DNA of 64,000 bases from Phymatolithon calcareum. Taxonomy: Eukaryota; Rhodophyta; Florideophyceae; Hapalidiales. Below are positions 53,750 to 64,000 of this stretch, in pieces. The stretch lies in contig OZ345352.1 of NCBI GenBank assembly GCA_977006965.1, positions 3,472,001 through 3,536,000 on the forward strand, read 5' to 3'. A program made the position numbers and the translations under genes. How positions within the stretch are numbered: the stretch's first letter is position 1; every line of letters starts with the position of its first letter. The notes beneath the pieces were generated by a model, which was not told where the DNA came from, ran no database searches, and saw nothing but the letters and a program-made list of their open reading frames with translations.

Positions 53750-54364
53750 TTATCCAACCAATCTACTCGCATTCTGCAGCCTGCTCTTCTTCGTAAACAT
53801 CGTGTGTATTGCTCTACTCATTGGTACGGTCAGAGCACATTTGATAGCCTCACTCACCAATTGTTCATTCCAGAATCGCTCATTGAGCTTCAGGAATATC
53901 AGGGATTCAAACAGTTGAGGCGACATTGACCGCCGATGTACCGTGAGCACGTTTCGCAATGCTCCAAATCCGCTCGTCTTCGGCCACAGAGCCAAGTACG
54001 AAATCGCAGTTGCTGTATTGTGGGTTCGGGTCTTCTTTCTTTCGACACTAGCCAGCCCTTCTTTCATAGCGGAACTCGATATTCCTTCAGGGTTCCCTCC
54101 CGTGTTTGAAGATGGTGTATATGTAGGTAAACGAAAATCAACCACGGTAGCCTTCTCTTGTGTTGTCAAATGCTGAATGCAGCCCCTTTGAATTTTGATG
54201 ATGGCTGACGGAAACTTCGGGTTCGGCACAATTGCCGCATCTGCCGAGATGTTTTTCGTTCTCAGTTCGCACTGGTACAAAGCAGCATCACGCTTGGTCT
54301 TGTCCTCACGAACAGAATCGATTAGCAAATCCAAATCTCCAAGGCACGATGCCAGTGTGACCAT
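53750..54364 (-). pseudogene. hAT transposase C-terminal half
   Basis: A 204-codon open frame: ALYQCELRTKNISADAAIV, PKFPSAIIKIQR, then YLALWPKTSGFG, RRSMSPQLFESLIFLKLNER, FWNEQLV, the hAT C-terminal dimerisation domain, ending at 53750. It is similar to the 36.5-39.2 kb gene but of another family. The upstream part (zinc finger, catalytic Asp) is missing, and 54365-54751 is AT-rich with TATTGCAATA motifs. No terminal repeats were paired. Confidence 0.7.
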
Positions 54365-54751
54365 GTGTTTGTAGTGAGCGAGTTATTACATCAATTTCCG
54401 CCATCAGCTATCAACAACGTGTCTAATTTTGCGTTTGTATCGTAGTGCAAATCTATTAATCGCTCTGTAAACAAGATCTTAAGCTAACATGATCTACGCA
54501 GCGTGTCGCAATACGAACTTATTTTCGGTTCTGCAATACGTACGCCAATGACCGAGCTCAGTGCAATATGCCATTCCTATTCATTATTGCAATATATTGC
54601 AATAGGAATTAATTTCGTCAAATATCTGCTTGCAAGGCGTAATACGTGCAGGGAGAATCCGGCAGTGGCAAAAAAGGAATTTGTTTTGAGCTTGATCTCT
54701 AAAACGGCAAAATTGAAATAACTGTCCGGCACCACCTGGTAGGATATAATA

Positions 54752-55081
54752 TCAGAACCAGAAATCATTTCCACTGTTGTTCCTGTTCCTATCATAGGTA
54801 TACTTGAGACAATCTCGAATCAGTAATTTGTAATCTTCTGCTGACAGTCCATCAAAACGCGATGTATTGCATAGCACGTTAATAACAAGTCTCCAGAATG
54901 ATGATTTAGGTGGAGCAGGATCGTCACTTTCCATTCCAAGGGCGAATGTCGATGGGCCAAGCATAGCGCCGATGATTGGGTGAAGATGACGATATCGGCA
55001 ATCGTAATGTCCACAGGTGAATTTCTTGGCGGGGAACAAATGTTTACCAGTGCCTGTATATCTGTAAAGCGCACTTATCAT
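54752..55081 (-). CDS. Hypothetical 109-residue ORF
   Basis: The frame from MISALYRYTG to NNSGNDFWF has a Cys/His-containing start (FTCGHYDCRYRHLH) and a helical end (SAEDYKLLIRDCLKYTYD). It is unrecognised and single-copy in the window. It could be a terminal exon or a remnant. Confidence 0.25.
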   Translation of the reverse strand: MISALYRYTGTGKHLFPAKKFTCGHYDCRYRHLHPIIGAMLGPSTFALGMESDDPAPPKSSFWRLVINVLCNTSRFDGLSAEDYKLLIRDCLKYTYDRNRNNSGNDFWF

Positions 55082-55297
55082 AAACCAGGGTATCGTGCAT
55101 TTCTATTGGCTCTTTGGGCCGATGATAGTGTAATACACAAAACGCCGTGATATAGAGTACCAGAGTCATACAATACCCGTCAAAGTGGGGGTACCGTCGT
55201 ATACGTGGTTACAAACGCACACGATGCGTGTATTGCTGGTGCCCCTTGTCTAATTAGCACCTGATAGACTTATCACAGTTTTTTGACATGTTTTTAA

Positions 55298-55768
55298 ACT
55301 AAGAATCCAGGACAAAATGGCCTTCACAATACGGGACTCGAAAAATTATCAAATCCGCAATTATCTCCATAGAAAAGAAAACAGCGCCAACGGCTTCAGA
55401 CCCTTCCAACATATAGATTTCCAACTTGTCTTAGAGGTGAACACTTTCTCGCTGCACCCATAGTACGCAAGAGAAAGGGCAATTCAGGTGCAAAATAACA
55501 TTTTGGGTGTCATATTATGATAACCATAGTTTAGCGGATTGAAAAGGGCTGCTCTTGCGGTCATGATCCGATATAATAGAAGCGAAAAGCTTAACACTGC
55601 CCAAGCTGGCCAAAACCGTAGACAGTTCCAATGACAGCTAAACTGTTAGAGCGTGTACTACATCCACGATTCAATGCACTGGGCCTCGGCGCTACCGAGA
55701 TCGAAGCGGATTTGATAATATTCACCATCCCATATTCCTGAGTCTCGGCTGTTACATAGATTCTTAGT
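55298..55768. mobile_element. Non-autonomous DNA transposon (MULE-like MITE), copy 2
   Basis: Reverse orientation relative to 22814-23406. Ends are ACTAAGAATC..GGACAAAATGGCC..AATACGGGA..TTATCAAATCCGC, and the complement at 55706-55768. The interior matches copy 1 (for example GTACGCAAGAGAAAGGGC, TCATATTATGATAACCATAG) but lacks its 120-bp retrocopy. Confidence 0.75.
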
Positions 55769-55774
55769 TAAAAA

Positions 55775-56533
55775 TAATAATTTTTAAAAGTCCCACAGTA
55801 TACATGGTTGGTATTCTGTTGCTTCAAAAACCCGCCAGAAAGACGGACGAAAAAACTTTGGATCTCATATAATCCTATCTCAGTTCGGAAGTCCTGAAAA
55901 GCTCAACGTGGACGACCTCGTGTAGCGAGGCGTCATTCTGTGTTCTTTTGTCTTGCTTTTTTCTCCTCGGTTATCCATGCAACGAGCTCGTTTTACAGCT
56001 GATCCTGCAGCATATTGTACCTGCGCTTGGTACTCGTGAAGGTCTCTATCGACCAATGGTATTGACATCATGTCTATTCTCGATCTTCTGGTAGCGGTGT
56101 ATCTGTGAAATGAGGACGCTTTGGTTTTACTTTTATGTTCCTGACTGTCATGAATGAGAAAGTGTGTGCCGCGAAGAGTCAAGCAAGTCCAATGACAAGC
56201 AAGATTATGCCTCCATTGGGTGGTGGAGATGTACAGTACGGATTGATATCTCAGCGTCCTCCACTTGATTTTGTCTGCTTCTACTGTTTTATAGCGTAGA
56301 TGGTATTGGCGCACTAGAAGGGCATATCATGCGTGAAGGGCTTTAATGATCTACAGAAACAGGTAATTGGCTGTTTGATACTTTGCTGGGAAGGGAAATC
56401 TGAAACTGGCAACAGGCCGCGAAGACGAAGGCGCAACAATTTGCGCAGGGGAACATAATAGCAGAGATAGAGAAAAAGAGATAAAAAGAGAGGGGGAGGA
56501 GGCCCGTGAAGGTTCACGGGGTCGTGAAAAGAG
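55775..56533. repeat. Family A tail remnant, repeat X piece and purine-rich tract
   Basis: 55780-55880 resembles a minus-strand family A 3' end (AAAAGTCCCACAG..). 55860-56110 matches 5465-5700 (repeat X). 56110-56533 is unique and ends in a purine tract (GAGATAGAGAAAAAGAGATA, then AAAGAGAGGGGGAGGAGG) just before the Copia 5' LTR. Confidence 0.5.
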
Positions 56534-56766
56534 TAAAGGAAACACGTTCTCTTCTGCAAAAATCTAAATCGATTCGATCCTCCAATCTTCCCGAACATAA
56601 GCGAGCCAAACAGAGCAGACGACCATGTCCGGAAACCAAGGTGGTCAGCTCGTAGCTTCACGGTGCGGCTATTGAAACGTGCAGTCAGTCGAAGCACTTT
56701 TCAGGTTCATGGGGTCTCCAAGACAAAAGAGCGGCAATTGCTTCTGTGAGACGGCTGTCGATTTCA
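56534..56766 (+). repeat. Copia 5' LTR
   Basis: A 233-bp direct repeat of 61640-61863, by eye about 85% identical with small indels. Ends correspond to TGAAGGAAACA...GATTTCA; the first dinucleotide here is mutated to TA. The element's gag frame opens inside the LTR (Met at 56679). Confidence 0.75.
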
Positions 56767-59700
56767 CAGTTATGGGCCCAGTTTGGCGTGTTCTCCATGG
56801 GGCGAAGAAAGAAGTAGCTGACGGCGTCAGGTCAGTTAAAGCCGGTGCAGTTCCCGTATGCTACGACAACACGAATCCCGGTGTGTACAAACGGCTCCTG
56901 GGTGACTGGATTGCCTTCCTGGACCTCTCTGCTGATTCCTCAAGGAGGAGACTGACGAGGGGTCAACAAATTCTTGCTATTATAAAAAATATTCGCGGAA
57001 ACGCAGGACTGAAGATGAAGAACATACCCGGGATGTTGCGTAAAGACATGGCAAGGGAAGAGGTTACAAAAAATTGTTGATTACCTCTTGAACATCTTCG
57101 ATCCTGTTGACCGAGAATCAGCTTTTCTGCAAACAGAAAAGGCGAAGCAGTACCTTATGCAGAAGGTGTATCGTAATTGTCAGACTTACAACAAGTACTG
57201 GACTGAATACAGTGCTCTGAGCTTACAATATGCTAATAGCCATGGCGAGTCAGCCCAAACGCCAGGCATTCAGGAACTAATCGCATTATTGTGCGTCCTC
57301 AACGCGAGACTGCCGAGAGCAGAGTTCAGCATTGTATTGCAAGCTTCTATGGGGTTTCAGAAGTCCAGCTGGATCCACAAACGACTCGCGCGCACTAGCT
57401 AGTAGTACCTGCTTCAGCGTCTCTGGCATTGAGCCATTATTCAGGTGGTGGCGATGCTGGTGCTGCCGCGGAGGCGAGAACGGGAACAAACAGGGACGAC
57501 TCAGCAACACAGCTGCAAGTGCAGCCTGAAGCTTCGACGTCGGCACAAGCCGGGTCAATCCGCATCATTGGTCGTCGCAGGGAGCGAACTCAGTCTTCTG
57601 TCCACGAAAACCTCGGTATCTGCAGAGTGGAGCTGCAAGAATTGGATACGAGCGTGAAGCAGGTTCTTCACGCCATCGAACAGGCGCTCGCCTCGATGAC
57701 GGACTGGACCGCGATAGCATCTGATGCCAGATGTGTCTCTGCAGCGTCTGCGAGCTTACGTGCAGCTGCGAGGCAGACAAATGGTATGGAGACCTCGATA
57801 GAGTCGATGAAAACCATCGTGGAGGAGCTACTAAGTAAGGCGCGTGACAACAATTTGTCTTATGCGCTGTCACAATTGCAGGAACTGCAATCTGTGCAAC
57901 ATCACACGCTCCCTGCGTTGGAAGGACGCAGATTCCAGAGCGATCCACTCATCACGTTAGAGGCTTTGAGAATGTCACTGCGTCGCATTGACCATGGAGA
58001 AGTTGCGACACACGCGGAGCGTGCTGGAGACAAATATTTGAGCACTGCACCGGACTCCTCGGGCTGAACGACTACACGCTCGGCTTGGCGGTGACTACGG
58101 AGGTTCCTGTGAGAACGGACGTCAAGTGCTGGGTTTGTGAGGGAACGCATATCTACTAAGAGAACGAAAAGTGCAAAGATGCGCACGATGAGAAGCGGGC
58201 ACAAAAGGCCAAGGCTCTAGCAGGGCGAAAGAAATCAGCAACACCAGCGAAGACGGCTCTTTCTAGTATTCGCTGGGCTGATCCGCCGGGAACGTCCTTT
58301 AAAGGAAATTCGCACGTGCGCCGTAATTGGCAGCCAGCCCACCATGACGCCGGCCATGAACAATGCACATACATGGATTATCGACGGCGGGGCTGCAGCA
58401 TCCGTTATTGAAATTTCTAACTACGTCATGATCTGCTATGACATGGGACTGAAGCCCATAATTTCGGAGCGACAAGCATAGGACTATGACTCACATGGCA
58501 CAGAAGAGAATCACACTGAGCCTCAGCAATTAGTTGGGCGCTGTGAATTACGGTTTTCCATTGCGGATGATATTCTACTTTGAATTTCGTGCCCCGCGGT
58601 GGATGGAAATGTACCGCTCGTAGTAGGGAAAGCTGCCCTTGTCGCGCACAAAAGTTTCAAACCACATGATGGGAACTGGGAGAGTTTAAGGTTTGCGAAC
58701 AAGTAGCACGGTCACCGACGCGCGTGTCCCAAGTGGATGGTCATTCTCTACTTTCGTTATATTCGGATGGGTTACAAAAGGCGATGGCAATGGTGATGAT
58801 TTGGAAAGTTGAGAAAAATGCATCACAGATCAGTATTGTAAGCCTAATTCACCGCGCACGCACTTGCATCCGCTCTCCGTTGAGAACTTTATCAAACGCG
58901 CCAAGAAATGGTAGCCCGATATGTCCACAGAGCTGACACTTGTGCAAAGAGAATGCACGGCGTCCATGCGGAGCGGTCATCTGCCGCCAGCTAACAAGTT
59001 TAGCATGAGCCGTATTCATCTGAACTTCAACACGCGTATTTACGTCGACGTAATGTACTGGGGACAGAACTTTTATCAACATGTTGTTGACTACGCGACA
59101 TCGTACTCAGAACCTGCGCTGATCGACTCTCGAGATCTCACGGTCCATGGAGACCCTTTAGAAATTGTTGCGGACGCAGAATTTGACAAGGGTATAACCC
59201 GACGGTGGACAAAAGGGCTGGGGATCAATCTGGTTTCTTTAGGAGCTCGTCAACACAGCAAGGCCGGACAAGTTGAACGAAAACACTGCGTATCAAGGAT
59301 GCACTGGAGCGGCTTGAAAACGACCCAGCGTACATGAGTTTTCCATTTTCAGACCGTTTGGCTACCGCGAGTTTCATTGGAAACATCCTGTACGGCAGCA
59401 GAACTGCGTCTTCTTTCGGGCTGGTTAGGGGATACACTCTATCTATTGCGGGGACTGGTACAATAAATCTACCACCCGCAGTACGTTCTGCGCATGAGGA
59501 GATGGTTGCTCGCCGATTGTTGGCAGAGGCTCTGAAAGGACGTCCAGCTGGTGCTAATACCAGGTGGAAAGCGTCCACGCGGAAAGTGGGTGAAGCGCAA
59601 AGTGCGCTCCGTGTGAGAGGGCTACTCTGTAATTGTTGGTTGTGGCCGTGATAACCGTGTCATCGCTCCAGAGGATGTGCTAACGCTACGAAAACGCCCG

Positions 59701-61670
59701 ACGGCCGCTGTAGCTGTCGAGGCTGAAATGGGGATTAGAGACTCTGAGAACGGAACACCTAACGCTGCTGCGAAGAATATTCCATTGTTAATGGACACTG
59801 ATGATCGAAGTTTGGACGCTCCGTCTGATGAGGACGAAGATGCCAGCCAAATCTCTAATGGTATTAATGACGACGATACCATGTTACCCCTCAAGGTTCT
59901 TTCCGCGCGTAAGTCTCGCAATGATAGTGAAGTACACACTACGCGCGATGATACGCTCGACGCTGCGCAGGGTTACATGTGCGATGACGACAATGGAAAG
60001 GAAAATATCGTGGACCTGGTAGAAGGTTCTCAGGTAAGCGAAGGAGCACCACGTGTGCCGTTGCGTAGGTGTACCCGTAAAATGCTCCCGCCAGACAGAC
60101 TCAATCTTTCGTCCAGCCCAATTGATCGGGAGGTTACTGTGCAGGACTTAGTCCCGTGTATGCGAGGACAGGGAACGCGCAATTTATGTCTCGCGAGATG
60201 TCGGTAAAACCGGTATGGATGTAAGAATGAGCCCAAAATTTGGAGCTTGACAAAAATTGGTTTCCCAGCATTCGCCGGTCGCAGCTCGTTGAAGTTCCCG
60301 AAGGCGGGAACGTCATCTCATCTCATTTCGTGTACAAAGTCAAGATCGATGCTGACAGTGACACTGAATCAAGCTAGGTTATCAAGGCCCGACTTTTCAT
60401 AAATGGAAACCGCGACAATGAGCGCGAAAGATTTGCGCACCGATGCCGCAGTCGCGTGACAGAACGAATTCCAGTTACTCTACAGCACGGCAATGTCACA
60501 TGGCATGACACATGGTAAGACGGACATTAAAGGCGCTTACATCCAGTCAGGGAGCGCACAGCGCGATGTGTTCGTCCAGCCACCACCAGAAATGAGAATG
60601 CAGCGCGAGGTATGGCTTCTAACTGCAACTATGTATGGGCTTGTTAGCGCCTGTCGTAAGTCGCAGTGATCATCCGAAAATTTGACGATAAACGGGCTTG
60701 GTTTGAGCGCCGTTTGGGGTTTGCCCAAATTTTTTGCCGCGATGTGTCAATTGTGCATGGGACTCTGCGCAAAAAAGTAGTGGTACGTGACGTTAGCGAT
60801 CTTTGCCTCATTTTTGCAAAGTATGTCGATGATCTTCTGGTGGCTGGTCGGAATAACGAATGGTTGCAGTTCGCGCATGATGGCGTGAGTGGCGTTTTTG
60901 AACTGAGTTCCTGGCTGTACACGCCTTCAATTCTTGTTGTGAATTCATCTGAGGTGACGAAGACGCCGCAGGATGCTACCGTGAGTATGCATGCGTACCT
61001 TAAGGAGATTGAGGAGATTGTGATTTCCGCACAAAGGCCCAAGGAACCGGAAGAAACTGCTGCGTGGGTCAAGCAAAGAAGGCTAATATCTCTCGCTGGG
61101 AAGCTCGGCTATTTGGAGGTTACGGTTTCACTATTTACTGCATTTGCAGCAAGCTTCATCCAGCAGCTACTTCCTACTCTGCAGGTCTTCGGGATGAAGA
61201 AGGTGAATGCACTGGTGCGCGACGTACTCCGAAGAGAGCCCATTATTTCTTATCTTCAACCCTCGGCGGAGGAAAATTCACAAGCGAGGATTGTGGTTTT
61301 CTCGGATGTGGGTATTCCACAAGAAAGGGCATTGAAGAAGGTCGCACAGGGGGATGCATCGAGCTTTGCAGGACTCTATTCTCTCTTACCGGGCGTCAGT
61401 TGGGGATCCACTCGGCGTCGATTCAAAGGTGCTCCATCGATGCCTTGCTACGCAGAGCTTTCGGCCTGATCGGGGAATGAGCGCGGATGTACATCGCTTG
61501 CGGGCAGATTACGAGAGCGGTGATATTTCTGACATTGTTCGGGTTCCGGGCGTTAATAATCCCGCCGATGTCCTCACGAAGCCGATAACCGGAATCACAG
61601 TAGTCGTGCTTGAGAGGATGCTCGTCAACGGAAGGCTGCTGAAGGAAACACGTTCTTTTATGTAAAAATC
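56679..61670 (+). pseudogene. Copia-type LTR retrotransposon gag-pol, decayed
   Basis: Order in broken frames: gag-like 56679-58067 (helical, VADGVRSVKAG). A zinc-knuckle-like CWVCEGTH (about 58115). Aspartic protease WIIDGGAASVI (about 58375, DGG replacing DSG). Integrase 58960-59340 with VDVMYWGQNFYQHVVDYATS, ADAEFD and GQVERKH (D, D, E present), then RLATASFIGNILYGSRTASSF. An acidic linker follows, with LRRCTRKMLPPDRL (about 60065). The RT has SSHFVYKVKIDAD (about 60320) and YVDDLLVAG (about 60825). The RNase H end is RLRADYESGDI and NNPADVLTKP (about 61570). Integrase before RT is the Copia order. The coding end overlaps the 3' LTR. Multiple stops and shifts make it inactive. Confidence 0.85.
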
Positions 61671-61863
61671 TAAATTGATTCGATCCTCCAATCTTCCTGA
61701 ACATAAGCGAGCCAAAAAGAGCATGTCCGGAAACCAAGGTGGTCAGCTCGTAGCTTCGCGATGCGGCTATTGAAGCGTGCTGAGAGTCGAAGCATTTTCA
61801 GATTCCTGAAGTCGCCAGGACGAAAGAGCGGCGATTGCTCCTGTGAGCCGGCTGTCGATTTCA
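61640..61863 (+). repeat. Copia 3' LTR
   Basis: 224 bp, starts TGAAGGAAACA and ends GATTTCA. The last gag-pol codons (ETRSFM) lie within it. No 5-bp duplication was seen (AAGAG left, TAATA right). Confidence 0.75.
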
Positions 61864-63225
61864 TAATATCGCTTATCTTGAAATCTAGATCTTGCTCGTT
61901 GTTTTAGGTCTTCTCTTGATACAGAGTTCTCGCTCGGTGTTACAGGCATTCTGTTGCACACTCAGGGTCGGCAAAGTAGTCGGCACTCGCTCTCGCCAAT
62001 TGTGGCTTTCTTGAGATGCGATCCTATACTCGCTGCGCTGAGCGGTCCCTAATATTCTCCAACCTCCTGGCTGGGGGTTGCATATCACATCCCACGATTA
62101 CCGACACTATCCTATCACTGTCAGGTCTAACGGCTACCTCGATACGCACGTGCGAGTCAGCGATCCAACTTGGCGATCTCTTGGGCTTCTCCTCCTATTA
62201 TATCAGGTCTCTCTACCGCGATACGCACGTGCGAGTCAGTGACCCATCTTCACGATCACTTGGTACCTCCCATCGTGTGATTTTTTCGACTGCCGGGTCT
62301 GTCCGTTACTACGAGCTGACACCTGCCGGTGGCCACCCGACGTTGGGGCTCGATAGGGCCTTCCCTAAGTCTTGTTCTGTCTGTGTCTTTCTCAGCCTTC
62401 TTGTTTCGCTATTGACCAAGCTCAAATTGCAAGCCACTGTCTTGTTCGACAACAAGAGGCATACACTGCAAGTTCAGATTGCCAGTGACATGGCACAGTT
62501 CTCCACATCCAGAGCAGTGCTTGTTTTTCTGCAGCTTATCCCAGACCACTCAAGCAACTCGAATGCAGTGCTCGTAATATTTTCGGAGAACTTACTTGTA
62601 AAACAAGTCTGATTCCTTTGCCAATAAAATGGCATTTTCGTTGGCGTAAAGGACATATTCCTATTTCCACAAAAAGCGACTGAATCCTGATCCATGTCGT
62701 GGTTCGCAACTTGCATCACTTGAATATAGTGTTTTGTCCCGCACCATGTCGTGCTCTTGATATAGCCATGTCCAATGAGAATGGTTCACCCGTCCGTTGC
62801 TCTTTGATTTGTCCTCTGTCCGATCCCACAGCCTTAACTTGCGCTCTGCGGGGGTGAGATACCTAAAGTGAAAATGTGTTAGACGGTAGATGGCTGTGCC
62901 CAAAGGACGAGGAGAATGCAAATCGGCGATCTGAATTTGAAGATCAGAAATATTTAGTCACGAATTTCTGAACTCTGCTGAACGCATCCTGCTTACCAGA
63001 TCCGCGGCTCGGCCGCCGCGTGTTCAACCCTTGATCTTCCCGCGCCTACCGCGATACTACTCTCGTATTGGATCAGAGATTAATACATCGCTCTTCACCA
63101 TACAAAAGCCCTCCACAGGCAGTCTGTGCCAGGTTGTCTATTTGATATGTGTAAAACAGTAGAAGCACTTTATATGAAACAAAAGTTTCTTTTCTAATAT
63201 CTCTTAAAACTATAGCTTTGGCCTC
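61864..63225. repeat. Repeat X copy 3 with repeat Y inserted
   Basis: 61864-61940 and 62510-63225 are collinear with 5686-6270. 61940-62510 is repeat Y, as at 13388-13990, interrupting X. This is the 3' flank of S41 gene 3. Confidence 0.7.
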
Positions 63226-63231
63226 TCTGTC

Positions 63232-64000
63232 TTACAGTACAGCCTCCGTAGATGGCACGGGAATGAGCTCCACATCAGGGGATACGCTCAGAACCTCCGT
63301 GTTTTTGCCCCATGTCCGATTCCCCAGTCGTGCCAACAGATCATTCAAGTACAAGTGGAGATCCCTGTCCGCATCAAGTCGATCCGCCTTCGTATAGTTA
63401 TATATTTCCTCAGGTTCGATGCCAAAGTATTCGAACGGCGTACCCTCATTCACACCACCCCGCGTGACCCTGAATCGCGAAAATTGCATTTCGACGTCAC
63501 CGGGAAGCAAACCAAACACACCGCGGTAGAAAAGCCGTAATGCTCCCGTGTTCGAAGTTGCGCTTCCACCACCGCCGGTACTCTGATCCACGCCAACAAG
63601 TATTCCTGCCCTGCTGTCTTGTACAGCTGCGGCAAAGGCTTCCCCGCAGCTGTATGTCTCCGCATCAACCAGCACGACCACCGGTGCGTTGTACCGTTCG
63701 CCTTTGTAGTTATTCGCCGCCTCCTCTAAAATGCGGTACGAGCCGAAATACTGATCCCCAAACTTCTCGGCTGTATCCGCCTGACGCGTCGGTGCTCCGT
63801 AAATTGCTGAAATATAGTGGTTAAGAATTGGCAACCTGAGTGGGATCCTAGCAAGCTCAAGGGTGAGGGGAGTTGTGCGCACCGTGGTGGATTCAACCAT
63901 AACGCGATTCTTCGTAAAAAATTGAACAATGGTCAGACAGACCGAAGGGAAACCACCATCGTTACCGCGCAAATCAAAAACAAGGCCTGTTCGGGGCATT
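63232..64000 (-). CDS. Secreted S41-family serine peptidase, paralogue 3 (partial)
   Basis: The last roughly 255 codons of a third paralogue; the N-terminal part lies beyond the window edge. It keeps FDLRGNDGG, DQYFGSYRI and ETYSCGEAF (nucleophile Ser; Glu replaces the Asp of the other two). It has the full C-terminal tail PDVELIPVPSTEAVL that genes 1 and 2 have lost. The variable patch (RVMVESTTVRTT..NHYISAIYGAPTRQ) again differs. No frame damage was seen. Confidence 0.85.
   Translation of the reverse strand, partial: MPRTGLVFDLRGNDGGFPSVCLTIVQFFTKNRVMVESTTVRTTPLTLELARIPLRLPILNHYISAIYGAPTRQADTAEKFGDQYFGSYRILEEAANNYKGERYNAPVVVLVDAETYSCGEAFAAAVQDSRAGILVGVDQSTGGGGSATSNTGALRLFYRGVFGLLPGDVEMQFSRFRVTRGGVNEGTPFEYFGIEPEEIYNYTKADRLDADRDLHLYLNDLLARLGNRTWGKNTEVLSVSPDVELIPVPSTEAVL

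Overview
This window is eukaryotic nuclear DNA that is poor in host genes and dominated by transposable elements. Two introns of 86 and 68 bp with GT-AG ends and preserved phase, TATA-type promoters, poly(A)-tailed retroposons and the transposon classes present (non-LTR, Copia, hAT, MULE, Plavaka/CACTA-like, tyrosine recombinase) rule out a bacterium. The mix and the mostly intronless coding would fit an alga or another protist, possibly a red alga, but I cannot place the species from sequence alone. Layout: 0-5.4 kb holds one orphan coiled-coil gene on the minus strand, a degraded reverse transcriptase and nested retroposon tails. 5.4-10.1 kb holds the first intact secreted S41 peptidase gene with its duplicated flanks. 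10.1-17.6 kb is a patchwork of retrotransposon, MULE and hAT fragments, several bounded by clear target-site duplications (TSDs). 17.9-20.8 kb has a family B non-LTR ORF2 and a tyrosine recombinase pseudogene. 21-23.4 kb has a 163-bp foldback and a MULE-like non-autonomous element. 23.4-27 kb is the second S41 gene with the same flanks. 27-36 kb contains family B fragments and the longest non-LTR copy (family A, ORF1 plus ORF2), interrupted by a 1.7-kb insertion. 36.4-39.6 kb is a complete hAT element bounded by 8-bp TSDs, carrying a second hAT nested inside its transposase gene; a third hAT copy lies at 40.1-40.9 kb. 41-47 kb has a non-LTR 5' part, a solo LTR and a decayed MULE transposase. 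48.3-53.1 kb is the best-preserved transposon: a C2H2-finger/DDE transposase facing a divergently transcribed, spliced partner gene. 53-56 kb has hAT and MITE remnants, 56.5-61.9 kb a decayed Copia element with both LTRs, and 61.9-64 kb repeat flanks and the C-terminal part of a third S41 gene. The three S41 paralogues are the clearest host-like genes. All lie on the minus strand, share flanking DNA (segmental duplication) and keep open frames while their surroundings decay. They differ mainly in one short surface-like patch and at the extreme C-terminus. Two non-LTR lineages recur: family A ends in poly(A), family B ends without poly(A) at a fixed ATCCCC terminus. Both carry a common GGGGCTTTTAAATAAA-like element near the 3' end. 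All calls come from reading the sequence; no database search was run.
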